NCBI GenBank assembly: GCA_037144255.1
Contig: JBAWXE010000072.1
Coordinates: 1 to 14,048, forward strand
DNA: 14,048 nt
Direction of reading: 5' to 3'
DNA from: JBAWXE01 sp037144255
Lineage (GTDB): Bacteria > Bacteroidota > Bacteroidia > Chitinophagales > Chitinophagaceae
Under the pieces are notes generated by a model, which was not told the origin of the DNA, ran no database searches, and saw nothing but the letters and a program-made list of their open reading frames with translations. Of this stretch, positions 1-7,413 are shown one piece after another. Both the position numbers and the translations under genes were made by a program. The stretch's first letter is position 1, and the number at the start of each line of letters is the position of its first letter.

Positions 1-2327
1 TCGGTAGCATAAGCCGGGCGGTGGGCCTGAGCACTAAGGGTACGTGGGGTAGCGTCCAGCCAACGATAACCACCTTGTATTTCCATTACTTGCTGGAACA
101 TATATGCGCTAGCACCACCTGGAACATCTTCGTCTATAAAGGCAATTCGGCTGGTTTTTTTCAAAGATTCAAGTATGATGTGGTTGATATCGAAAGGTAG
201 TAGTGTGCGAACATCTATTACCTCACAAGAAATTCCCATTGGTTCCAGATAGTTATCTATGGCTTCTTGAATAACGCGCAAGGTAGAGCCATAAGATACT
301 ATTGTGATATCTGTACCTTCATTAATGATCTCAGGTACACCAAATGGCACTGTATAAATATCTAAATTGGACGGTAATTTCTCCTTTAGTCGATACCCGT
401 TGAGGCACTCTATAACCAGTCCGGGTTCATCACTTTTTAATAAGGTATTATACATACCTGCGGCCTGTGTCATATTACGTGGAACACATAAATACATGCC
501 ACGAATAGCATTGATGATCATGCCCATTGGGGAGCCTGAATGCCAAATGCCTTCCAGCCTATGCCCACGTGAACGAACTATAAGTGGGCATTTTTGCCCA
601 CCGCGAGTACGGTATTGCAAAGTGGCTACATCATCACTAAGTGGTTGCAAGCCATATAATAGGTAATCCAGATATTGTATTTCGGCAATTGGGCGTAGGC
701 CACGAAGGGCCATTCCTAAGCCTTGACCTATAATAGTAGCTTCACGAATGCCGGTATCTGAAATACGGAGTTCACCATATTTATCTTGTAATCCAGCAAA
801 GCCTTGATTAACGTCCCCAATCTTACCCAGATCCTCGCCAAAGGCAAAAGCTGCAGGGTTAGTGGCAAAAGTATGGTCGAAGAATTTATTCAGTACCTCA
901 TAGCCATTGATCATAGGTGATTCAGCATCGAATAGTGCAGGTACTTCCTGCACTTTCATTGCAGAATGTTTTGACTCGGAATGTAAGTGTGAGTTGAATT
1001 TTTCTTTATTATCGGCTTTTAGATTTTCGTAGAAGCTACGTAAGGAACGCACTGCATCAGAGTTGCCTTTACATACACTAAGTACCCGGCGTAAAGTCTG
1101 CATTACATCTTTACGAATAGGTTCTTTGATTGAGTTTAGGTCTTTGACCCATGAAGCTATGGTTGTAGCATTACTATTGCCCTCAAAAACTACTTGATTA
1201 CAGATATTTGTTGCCTGCTGTATTTGTTCTTTGATGGGTGCCAGAAAGTTTTCCCAAGCACTCTGTTTTGCACTACGTGCTTCTGTTTTAGCAGTATCTT
1301 CTATTACTGCCAGTTCTTCAACTGTCGATATGTTATTGTCCAGAATAAACTCGCGCATTCTTTTGATACAATCATTTTCCTTTTCCCATTCCAGTCGCTC
1401 CTTGCTCTTATAGCGTTCGTGAGAACCTGATGTAGAGTGTCCTTGAGGTTGTGTTACTTCTTGCACATGGAATATGGCAGGGATATGTGTTTCGCGAATA
1501 CGTTCTATACCATGTTGGAATATTTGCACCATACCGGCATAATCCCAGCCTTTAACGGTATATATATTAATTCCACCTTTCTTATCATGCCATTGCATGC
1601 CTGAAAGGGCATCTGAAATAGAATTTTTAGTAGTTTGATATTTACGAGGCACAGAAATGCCATAACCATCGTCCCAAATAAAAATAGCCAATGGTACTTG
1701 CAGCACCCCGGCAGCGTTTACTGATTCCCAAAACAGACCTTCTGAAGTAGATGCATCTCCAATAGTACAAAAGACTACCTCATTACCATTCTTAGAGAAA
1801 TTTTCAAAGCCCTTTTGCAGCTCAGGTACATTTCGGTACATCTTAGATGCATAAGCTAGTCCCAGTGCTCGAACCATTTGTCCGGCAGTAGGAGATATGT
1901 CGCTTGAAGATTGAGGTGCATCGGTTAGTGGTTTCCAATCTCCATTATCATCCAGCCAACGGGTGCCATAGTGCCCATTCATCATACGGCCAGCTGTAGA
2001 AGGTTCTTTTTCTACATTAGGGTTGGCATATAGTTGAGAGAAGAATTTTTCTATATCACTCATGCCTGTAGCGAACATGAGGGTTTGGTCGCGATAATAA
2101 CCGGAGCGAATATCGCCTGGTTTGAACTGCTTGGCAGCAGCAATTTGAGCCAACTCCTTACCATCTCCGAAAATGCCAAATTTGGCCTTGCCGGTCAGTA
2201 CTTCACGACGACCAATAAGGCTAGCCTCACGGCTGGCAATTGCTAATTTATAATCATTCAGCACTTCCTGTTTGAACTCTTCAAACGACAGTCTGTTGGG
2301 TTGTGTACTAGTATCTTGCAGCAGCAT
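1..2327 (-). CDS. Fused alpha/beta E1 of a 2-oxoacid dehydrogenase complex (C-terminus outside window)
   Basis: This is the thiamine-diphosphate E1 that decarboxylates a 2-oxoacid and acylates the lipoyl group of E2. About 775 residues are visible, and no stop occurs before position 1. The ATG at 2327 is preceded in frame by a TGA seven codons upstream, which fixes the start. The alpha half (about residues 25-335) has the cofactor motif GDASTSEG from residue 190, followed at the usual spacing by WDDGYGIS near 218. A helical, charged linker (about 340-465) leads to the beta half, with GEDLG near 493, DTGIREA, and the transketolase C-domain motif VIDVRTLLPFD. By comparison with the family only some tens of residues are missing. 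Substrate is uncertain: branched-chain 2-oxoacids are the commonest assignment for this fused Bacteroidota form, and pyruvate is the alternative. No E2 or E3 gene is in view. The second ThDP/Mg motif has DD where classical E1 enzymes have NN. Confidence 0.93.
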   Translation of the reverse strand, partial: MLLQDTSTQPNRLSFEEFKQEVLNDYKLAIASREASLIGRREVLTGKAKFGIFGDGKELAQIAAAKQFKPGDIRSGYYRDQTLMFATGMSDIEKFFSQLYANPNVEKEPSTAGRMMNGHYGTRWLDDNGDWKPLTDAPQSSSDISPTAGQMVRALGLAYASKMYRNVPELQKGFENFSKNGNEVVFCTIGDASTSEGLFWESVNAAGVLQVPLAIFIWDDGYGISVPRKYQTTKNSISDALSGMQWHDKKGGINIYTVKGWDYAGMVQIFQHGIERIRETHIPAIFHVQEVTQPQGHSTSGSHERYKSKERLEWEKENDCIKRMREFILDNNISTVEELAVIEDTAKTEARSAKQSAWENFLAPIKEQIQQATNICNQVVFEGNSNATTIASWVKDLNSIKEPIRKDVMQTLRRVLSVCKGNSDAVRSLRSFYENLKADNKEKFNSHLHSESKHSAMKVQEVPALFDAESPMINGYEVLNKFFDHTFATNPAAFAFGEDLGKIGDVNQGFAGLQDKYGELRISDTGIREATIIGQGLGMALRGLRPIAEIQYLDYLLYGLQPLSDDVATLQYRTRGGQKCPLIVRSRGHRLEGIWHSGSPMGMIINAIRGMYLCVPRNMTQAAGMYNTLLKSDEPGLVIECLNGYRLKEKLPSNLDIYTVPFGVPEIINEGTDITIVSYGSTLRVIQEAIDNYLEPMGISCEVIDVRTLLPFDINHIILESLKKTSRIAFIDEDVPGGASAYMFQQVMEIQGGYRWLDATPRTLSAQAHRPAYAT

Positions 2328-2365
2328 ATAGAAGAGATTACTATAAGTTCAATAAACAATACGGG

Positions 2366-2398
2366 CAAAGGTAATTCCTTAGATGTTGAAAATACAAA
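2366..2398 (-). promoter_or_regulatory. Bacteroidota-type promoter for the E1 gene
   Basis: On the minus strand, TTTG (2398-2395) is followed by exactly 21 bases and then TACCTTTG (2373-2366). This matches the Bacteroidota housekeeping consensus TTTG-N19-21-TAnnTTTG in full. The predicted transcription start is near 2360, giving a leader of about 30 bases before the ATG at 2327. It implies that E1 is transcribed on its own rather than only by read-through from the EamA gene. Confidence 0.7.
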
Positions 2399-2468
2399 AG
2401 GTTTGTCAAAGTTTTGACTTCAAGAGTGACTTTAATTCTTGAGTGCATATATTGTCATGAATACTGAT

Positions 2469-3377
2469 TTAATCTAAACCACCTCTTTCTTTAACAAAAC
2501 CTGGAGAAAAGAACTGAGGACGAAGTATTCGTAGCATTTGTAGTACTACCGATAATAGTATAAGGCCCATACCAATAAAGAAGCCTGAGTGTAATTGTTT
2601 ATTCTCATTATAAAAGAGAAAAGCGAGAATGATTCCGTATACGGGCTCAAGATTCACTGAAAGGGTAGCTGTAAACGAAGTAAGTTTCTTTAATGCATTG
2701 AGCGCCAATGATTGGGCCCATACAGTACAGCATAATGCTAATACCAGCATCCATAGCCAGTCTAAACCATGAGGAAATACCTGAGAATGAGGGTCATAAA
2801 TAAATTGTAATGGTAATAATATAGATATGAGTATCCATCCCGTAGACATTTCATAAAATACCATTGTACGAGCCGGGTATTTTTGGGCAATACGTTTGTT
2901 GAGTACTGTAAAAACAGAACTGAGAATAGCAGCAATAACACCAAAGAGTATGCCTAGTGCATAAAACTGCTGAAATTGATATATAAGATATACGCCTACT
3001 AATGCTAAGAGGCCTAAAAGTACTTCAGCCGTTACATGTTTACCTTTATTTACCAGAGGGTCTAATAACGAAGTGAATACGCTTGCAGTAGATAGGCAAA
3101 CCAATGCTATGGATGCATTGGCAAACTTAATGGCTCCATAAAAAGCTACCCAATGTAAACCCATCAGGCAACCTACCAATGTAAGTTGTAGCATGTCTTT
3201 TCGCTCTATTTTTACCCATTGTTTCCTGTAAAATAGGATGGCAGCCATAAATAAAGCAGTAAACAGCATTCGGTACCATACCAGCACAGGTGCACTGAGC
3301 GAAATAGCCCTGCCTAATACTCCGGTAAAACCCCAGAGCAGCACGGCGGCATGCATTTGTAATAGTGCTTTTTTCAT
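2469..3377 (-). CDS. EamA/DMT-superfamily inner-membrane transporter
   Basis: This is a 302-residue, very hydrophobic protein of the drug/metabolite transporter superfamily, with the usual length and layout of two EamA repeats (about residues 5-135 and 143-285), giving roughly ten membrane helices. The N-terminal LLWGFTGVLGR and the following VLVWYRMLF segment are typical of the first EamA half. In the second half, the region around LSVNLEPVYGII carries the conserved Pro/Glu pattern of these proteins. The ATG at 3377 opens directly into the first helix. The C-terminus ends in a short basic and polar cytoplasmic tail. Substrates of EamA proteins vary widely (amino acids, nucleosides, other metabolites), and nothing here fixes one. 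The gene is divergent from the arginine decarboxylase, and 141 bases separate it from the downstream E1 gene, which has its own promoter. Confidence 0.88.
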   Translation of the reverse strand: MKKALLQMHAAVLLWGFTGVLGRAISLSAPVLVWYRMLFTALFMAAILFYRKQWVKIERKDMLQLTLVGCLMGLHWVAFYGAIKFANASIALVCLSTASVFTSLLDPLVNKGKHVTAEVLLGLLALVGVYLIYQFQQFYALGILFGVIAAILSSVFTVLNKRIAQKYPARTMVFYEMSTGWILISILLPLQFIYDPHSQVFPHGLDWLWMLVLALCCTVWAQSLALNALKKLTSFTATLSVNLEPVYGIILAFLFYNENKQLHSGFFIGMGLILLSVVLQMLRILRPQFFSPGFVKERGGLD

Positions 3378-3395
3378 GTTATGGTGCCTAAACTA

Positions 3396-3424
3396 CAAAC
3401 TTATATTAAAAAGGAATTAGGCAA
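3396..3424 (-). promoter_or_regulatory. Probable promoter of the EamA transporter
   Basis: The minus strand carries TTG (3424-3422), then 18 bases, then TAAGTTTG (3403-3396). The latter is a perfect TAnnTTTG -7 element. The spacing is one base short of the usual 19-21. The start of transcription would be near 3390, leaving a short leader before the ATG at 3377. Confidence 0.5.
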
Positions 3425-3479
3425 GAATTTATTAATACAGATACTGATAAAAAAATGCGCAATCATCTGTACAAATAAT

Positions 3480-3487
3480 TACTTTTG
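3480..3487 (+). promoter_or_regulatory. Candidate -7 element for the arginine decarboxylase gene
   Basis: TACTTTTG fits TAnnTTTG exactly and lies 53 bases before the ATG at 3541, giving a leader of roughly 45-50 bases. No TTTG sits at the expected -33 distance, so this is half of a promoter signal only. It faces away from the EamA promoter across the divergent region. Confidence 0.4.
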
Positions 3488-3540
3488 TTAGCCTTTGTAA
3501 GAGAGGAAAATATTGTTGACTTCCCTTTGTCAAATTATCA

Positions 3541-4953
3541 ATGAATAATACATACACTGATCTCGTCAAACAAACGTTTGATTTCCCGCAAGAGGGTTTT
3601 GATGTAGAGGATAATTATCTCCATTTTAATGGGGTAGATATCAAAAAGCTTATAGATAAGTATGGCACGCCATTTAAACTTACGTATCTGCCTAAGATAG
3701 GAGAGCAAGTGGCAAAGGCTAAAAAGTTGTTTAGCGATGCTATCAAAAAGCATCGTTACGATGGCAAATATGTGTATTGTTATTGTACAAAGAGTGCACA
3801 CTTCTCTTTTATAGTAGAAGAGACATTGAAGCATGGGGTGCATCTGGAAACATCATTTGCTTATGATATAGATATCATCAAGCAATTATACAAGCGAAGA
3901 AAAATTACTAAGGAAACCTATATAATATGTAATGGATTTAAAACCAAATTATATACGCGTAATATAGCGCGCCTGATCAATGAAGGGTTTAAGAATGTAG
4001 TACCTATACTGGATAATAAGAACGAGTTTGAGGACTATAAGAGATCTATACGTGCCAAAGACCCTGTGAATATAGGTATACGTATTGCTACAGAAGAAGA
4101 GCCTACTTTTGATTTTTATACTTCGCGCTTAGGTATTCGTAGTCGCGATGTTTTAGAGTTTTATGTAGATAAAATAAAAGGCAATGATAAGTTTCGCCTA
4201 AAGATGTTGCACTTCTTTATGAATAAAGGTATCAAAGATGATATCTATTATTGGAGTGAGCTGAATAAAGTCTTGAATCTATATTGTCAATTGAAGAAGA
4301 TCTGTCCAGAGTTGGAAGGACTGAATATTGGTGGTGGTTTCCCTATAAAGCATTCATTGGCTTTTGACTATGATTACTCTTATATGGTAAACGAAATCGT
4401 TTCTACTATTAAGAATGTATGTAAGAAGAATAAAGTAGAGGTGCCTGATATTTACACTGAGTTTGGTTCATTCACAGTAGGTGAGACAGGTGCTGTTATC
4501 TACAGTATTTTGGATGATAAGATGCAGAATGACCGTGAGATATGGTACATGATAGACAGTTCATTCATCACTACATTGCCTGATACTTGGGGTATAGGGG
4601 AGAAGTTCCTCTTACTGCCTATCAATAAATGGGAAAAGGAATATCAGGAAGTACACTTAGGTGGATTGACTTGTGATAGTCATGATTTCTATACCTCTGA
4701 AGAGCATATTAATGCTGTGTTCCTGCCTAAAATTGAAAAAGAAAAAGGAGCAGAGCCTCTTTATATAGGTTTTTTTCATACAGGTGCTTATCAAGACCAG
4801 TTGGCCGGGTATGGAGGGATAAAGCACTGCATGATACCATCGCCCAAACATGTGGTAGTAGAATACAATAAGGAGGGAGAATTGGAAGATTGGCTGTATG
4901 CAAAAGAGCAAACGCCACAAAGTATGCTGAAGATATTGGGGTATATTAGATAG
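3541..4953 (+). CDS. speA: Short-form PLP-dependent arginine decarboxylase (fold type III)
   Basis: This is a 470-residue protein of the Orn/DAP/Arg decarboxylase family (alanine-racemase-like barrel), resembling the compact arginine decarboxylases of Bacteroidota. It would convert arginine to agmatine in the cytoplasm for polyamine synthesis. The Schiff-base lysine is probably K84 in YCTKSAHF. A glycine-rich phosphate loop GGGFP lies at 264-268, CDS at 378-380 matches the second-subunit cysteine/aspartate of the active site, and GAYQ at 415-418 matches the C-terminal tyrosine motif. The usual EPGR-like segment reads EFGS (307-310), so the family's arginine is absent. It is much shorter than the roughly 630-residue SpeA enzymes, lacking their inserted domains. 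No agmatine deiminase or spermidine gene is adjacent. Decarboxylation of a related substrate (diaminopimelate, carboxynorspermidine) cannot be excluded from sequence. Only 18 bases separate its stop from the convergent gene. Confidence 0.82.
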   Translation: MNNTYTDLVKQTFDFPQEGFDVEDNYLHFNGVDIKKLIDKYGTPFKLTYLPKIGEQVAKAKKLFSDAIKKHRYDGKYVYCYCTKSAHFSFIVEETLKHGVHLETSFAYDIDIIKQLYKRRKITKETYIICNGFKTKLYTRNIARLINEGFKNVVPILDNKNEFEDYKRSIRAKDPVNIGIRIATEEEPTFDFYTSRLGIRSRDVLEFYVDKIKGNDKFRLKMLHFFMNKGIKDDIYYWSELNKVLNLYCQLKKICPELEGLNIGGGFPIKHSLAFDYDYSYMVNEIVSTIKNVCKKNKVEVPDIYTEFGSFTVGETGAVIYSILDDKMQNDREIWYMIDSSFITTLPDTWGIGEKFLLLPINKWEKEYQEVHLGGLTCDSHDFYTSEEHINAVFLPKIEKEKGAEPLYIGFFHTGAYQDQLAGYGGIKHCMIPSPKHVVVEYNKEGELEDWLYAKEQTPQSMLKILGYIR

Positions 4954-4971
4954 TAGAGGAAGCAGTCGTGA

Positions 4972-5502
4972 TTAGTATGGCAAACCTGAATTGTAATTTT
5001 CGCGTTTTGCTTTTGTTTTTTCGCGCTCGATTTTTCTGTTTTTTATTCGCTCGATTTTTGCGTCGTCTACAAAGTATTCTGTTATTCTAATTTCCCAACC
5101 TTCGTTCATCGAATACGTATGAGGGACCCAATTATGTTTCATTATCAAGATGTAAAAACAAATTGGAGGCATTAGAAATAATACAGAGCCTTGTTCCGGA
5201 GCTTTGTTATTGCTGTATTCGACTGAAAGTATATCCTTATAAGCAAACGTTGTGGGGCTGAGTGTATAGTTAACTTGGTCTTTATACTTTGGCGCTAAAA
5301 TTATTATACTATCCTTCTTTAGTGATATTATCTTCCCATCAAAATATCTTACAGAATCTGTTCTTGTAACTAATCCTATTTGCCTATTGGGGCTAAGCGC
5401 TAGTTTTTTATTGCCTTTAACTATGGATACCTCATATCTAATGATACATTCCCCTTGAATTGAGAATAGTAAAAAGATTATTAATGCAAGCGCTTTCTTC
5501 AT
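4972..5502 (-). CDS. Hypothetical exported protein, 176 residues
   Basis: I do not recognise this family. The protein begins MKKALALIIFLLFSIQG, a clear export signal (charged start, hydrophobic core to about residue 16). A cysteine at 19 is preceded by Glu, so it does not make a good lipobox, and a soluble or membrane-held periplasmic protein is more likely. Residues about 25-100 look like a beta-rich domain with regularly spaced Lys/Asp (DSVRYFDGKIISLKKDSIII), a pattern seen in small Bacteroidota proteins that set a property and its default. A second hydrophobic stretch at about 105-121 may be a membrane segment. It is followed by a strongly charged Lys/Arg/Glu tail. The gene is convergent with the decarboxylase and lies downstream of hsp20 behind a hairpin. 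A role in the envelope is inference from the signal peptide only. Confidence 0.7.
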   Translation of the reverse strand: MKKALALIIFLLFSIQGECIIRYEVSIVKGNKKLALSPNRQIGLVTRTDSVRYFDGKIISLKKDSIIILAPKYKDQVNYTLSPTTFAYKDILSVEYSNNKAPEQGSVLFLMPPICFYILIMKHNWVPHTYSMNEGWEIRITEYFVDDAKIERIKNRKIEREKTKAKRENYNSGLPY

Positions 5503-5545
5503 GAATTACTAATGATAGTGGCTTTGTAAATATATTAATAAATAC

Positions 5546-5572
5546 AAAGGGCAACACTTTGTGTTGCCCTTT
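5546..5572 (-). terminator. Hairpin terminator downstream of hsp20
   Basis: This is a perfect 12-base stem, AAAGGGCAACAC / GTGTTGCCCTTT, around a 3-base loop, starting 22 bases beyond the hsp20 stop codon. Read on the minus strand, the stem ends in UUU and is followed by the U-rich GUAUUUAUU. The plus-strand side also has a short T-run (TTTTC), but no plus-strand gene ends nearby. It should separate hsp20 from the hypothetical gene that starts at 5502. Confidence 0.75.
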
Positions 5573-5594
5573 TCTATGATCTTTTCTACTCGAT

Positions 5595-6029
5595 TTATGC
5601 CACCGTTATTTCCTGATTAGGTTGTTCTGCGTTTTCCTTTTTAGGTAATGTTACATACAGAATGCCATCTGTGTATTTGGCACTTATATGCGCAGTATCT
5701 ATTTTTTCTGTAAGGGTGAAACTTCTTTTGAAAGAACGGGTATGATATTCTGTACGGAGCAATTTACCTTCTTGTTCTTTCTTTTCATCTTTGTGCTCAT
5801 AAGATATGTGTAGTAAATTACGATCTACACTGATCTTAAATTCCTCTTTGCTAAGCCCTGGAGCTATAACATGTAAGTCATAAATCTTATCTGTTTCTTG
5901 AATGTTTACAGGTACTGATCCTGAATGAACTTCTTCATTGATCTTGTTCCATCCATTGTGGAAAGCATCTTCAATAAGACTGCTAAATGCACCTGGTGCC
6001 ATGTTGAAATAATGTTTGTTGCGATACAT
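5595..6029 (-). CDS. Hsp20 / alpha-crystallin family small heat-shock protein
   Basis: This is a 144-residue ATP-independent holdase that binds unfolding proteins in the cytoplasm and passes them to refolding chaperones. The N-terminal arm (about residues 1-38) holds Phe/Trp/Asn-rich sequence typical of the variable region. The alpha-crystallin domain runs from about 38 to 132, with VNIQETDKIYDLHV at its start and APGLSKEEFKISV following. It ends near DGILYVTLPK, the conserved beta8-beta9 strand region with the A/G-x-L-like signature. The C-terminal tail has ITV, the I-x-I/V motif that docks on neighbouring subunits in the oligomer. Length is normal for bacterial Hsp20. It is a single-gene unit with its own promoter and terminator. 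Expression would be expected to rise under heat or envelope stress, but no CIRCE-like inverted repeat is visible in front of it. Confidence 0.93.
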   Translation of the reverse strand: MYRNKHYFNMAPGAFSSLIEDAFHNGWNKINEEVHSGSVPVNIQETDKIYDLHVIAPGLSKEEFKISVDRNLLHISYEHKDEKKEQEGKLLRTEYHTRSFKRSFTLTEKIDTAHISAKYTDGILYVTLPKKENAEQPNQEITVA

Positions 6030-6079
6030 ACAATTGATTTTTAGTTTATTATTTTAATTGTTTTACGAAATGAATACAA

Positions 6080-6112
6080 CAAACTAAATACCAAATCATC
6101 CAATAAGACAAA
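6080..6112 (-). promoter_or_regulatory. Probable promoter of hsp20
   Basis: The minus strand reads TTTG (6112-6109), 21 bases, then TTAGTTTG (6087-6080). The spacing is ideal and the -7 element has one mismatch to TAnnTTTG. Transcription would start near 6074, giving a leader of about 45 bases. This looks like a housekeeping-sigma promoter rather than a special heat-shock one. Confidence 0.5.
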
Positions 6113-6377
6113 TTGTCGCTTTTATTTTATTGAAAATGCCATAATGGCTTCTTTATATTTATTGCTGACATGAAATAATAGCTTGATATGTTATTCCGTC
6201 ACATGGAATCCACAGGAATGATGTATGTAGATTATTTGTTTATTTGAATTGTTTTTAAGTGTATTCTAGCTATGAAAAAACTATAAATAGGTATTATATA
6301 TAATAAATATTATTTCCAAATCCCGATTCTTTTTTGGATATTTGCTATGCTTACGATGGGTTAGTAAGTACAATCCT

Positions 6378-6412
6378 ACCGTCTCGAGTATGTCGAGACG
6401 GTTTCTTTTTTT
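6378..6412 (+). terminator. Strong intrinsic terminator with no plus-strand gene before it
   Basis: A 10-base perfect stem, ACCGTCTCGA / TCGAGACGGT, closes a 5-base loop (GTATG) and is followed at once by TTCTTTTTTT. This is a textbook factor-independent terminator read left to right. On the minus strand the same hairpin is preceded by an A-run and followed by mixed sequence, so it would be a poor terminator for the RmlD-like gene, whose stop is 68 bases away. No plus-strand ORF leads into it. Confidence 0.75.
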
Positions 6413-6479
6413 ATAGCAATTCAAAAGAATAATTAACGGTAGATCATGTCGTCTACATTAACAGTTTCTATCTACAAAT

Positions 6480-7370
6480 TTAAAGTGCTGGAGATTCTAA
6501 CTCTAAAACATTTTTGATAAAACTATCTACATTCCCAAAAAGGAAATCGGGATATTCTCGATTGAACTTCAATGTAATGAAACCTCCAATTAAAGGACGA
6601 GCAGCAGGTTGTTGTAACTGATCTGTATCCATAGGGATAAGATCGTATTCTGCATTGGGGAAATATTGCAATACCCTTAGTGCAAGTGCAACACGATTCA
6701 TATAATCTGTACCTCCAATGTGATAAATGCCAGTCTTACCATCATTCAAAAGTAAATACATAGCTCTGGCAATATCCCAGGCATTGGTGGGAGATGCAAA
6801 TTGGTCGAACGGTAATTTTAAAGTTAGTTTTTGATGATTACGACATTGGTCAATGATACGAGATATGAAATTCTTATTGCGCACTTCATGACCATAAACA
6901 TTTGTCACTCTAAGAACTAGAGTATTAGGTGATTCATTCAATGCTGCTTGTTCTGCTTCCAGTTTGTGACTACCATATATACTTATCGGGTTAATGGAAT
7001 CATTTTCCTGATAAGGTCCATTCTTGCCATCAAAGACATAGTCTGTAGATATGTATACCAATCTAGCCTTACATTGTTTGGCTAAGACTATCAGATTTTT
7101 GGTACTCTGTACGGTTTTTAGGTAACTTTCTTCCTCATGTGTTTCGCAGTAGTCTACATGTGTAAGTGCGCCACAGTGTACAATAACATCAGGCTGATAG
7201 GCAATTATATCAAAATTGTCTTTATGGTCAGGTTCTAAAGTATTATAAAAAACAGTATTGTGGGTAGGGAAGGAGAAGTAAGAGCCCTTTACATCCCAGC
7301 CCATATTGCTAAAATGTTTGACACAATTACCACCTAATAAACCAGATGCACCTACTATGAAAACTTTCAT
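6480..7370 (-). CDS. RmlD-like NAD(P)-dependent reductase (extended SDR)
   Basis: This is a 296-residue member of the RmlD/dTDP-4-dehydrorhamnose reductase family of extended short-chain dehydrogenases. The Rossmann signature GASGLLG is at residues 7-13, the conserved HCGALTHVDYCE segment at about 65-76, the catalytic Ser/Thr region STDYVFDG starts at S108, and the active-site YGSHK gives Y132 and K136. The length fits RmlD (about 290-300), and the C-terminal half has the ATG-less substrate-binding layout of RmlD, with the FASPT motif that follows the third strand. RmlD proper works with rmlA, rmlB and rmlC, none of which is nearby, so reduction of another nucleotide-sugar or small carbonyl compound is equally likely. 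The gene lies behind a terminator that ends the oxoamine synthase unit upstream, so it is probably transcribed separately. Confidence 0.85.
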   Translation of the reverse strand: MKVFIVGASGLLGGNCVKHFSNMGWDVKGSYFSFPTHNTVFYNTLEPDHKDNFDIIAYQPDVIVHCGALTHVDYCETHEEESYLKTVQSTKNLIVLAKQCKARLVYISTDYVFDGKNGPYQENDSINPISIYGSHKLEAEQAALNESPNTLVLRVTNVYGHEVRNKNFISRIIDQCRNHQKLTLKLPFDQFASPTNAWDIARAMYLLLNDGKTGIYHIGGTDYMNRVALALRVLQYFPNAEYDLIPMDTDQLQQPAARPLIGGFITLKFNREYPDFLFGNVDSFIKNVLELESPAL

Positions 7371-7413
7371 TTGTATAATTATTGATAGAATGATGAGATT
7401 ATACTGCTAAAAT

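Larger units (their letters stand above)
6030..6479. other. Gene-poor stretch between hsp20 and the RmlD-like gene
   Basis: This is about 450 bases of AT-rich DNA. It holds the hsp20 promoter at its left end and a strong plus-strand terminator at its right (6378-6412). Between them I find no ORF longer than about 20 codons on the plus strand and no tRNA-like or known riboswitch-like fold that I can recognise. A small RNA ending at the terminator is possible. Confidence 0.6.

Noticed and set aside
367..2246. Several plus-strand ORFs of 60-99 codons in the first 2.3 kb
   Set aside because: They are antisense to the E1 gene, whose translation is clear and continuous on the minus strand.
2405..2442. 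Small inverted repeats (GTCAAA/TTTGAC and TCAAGA/TCTTGA) between the EamA and E1 genes
   Set aside because: The stems are only 5-6 bases with no U-run on the minus strand, too weak to call a terminator.
6188..6247. 19-codon plus-strand ORF in the gap before the orphan terminator
   Set aside because: It is too short, has no family signal, and its length is expected by chance.
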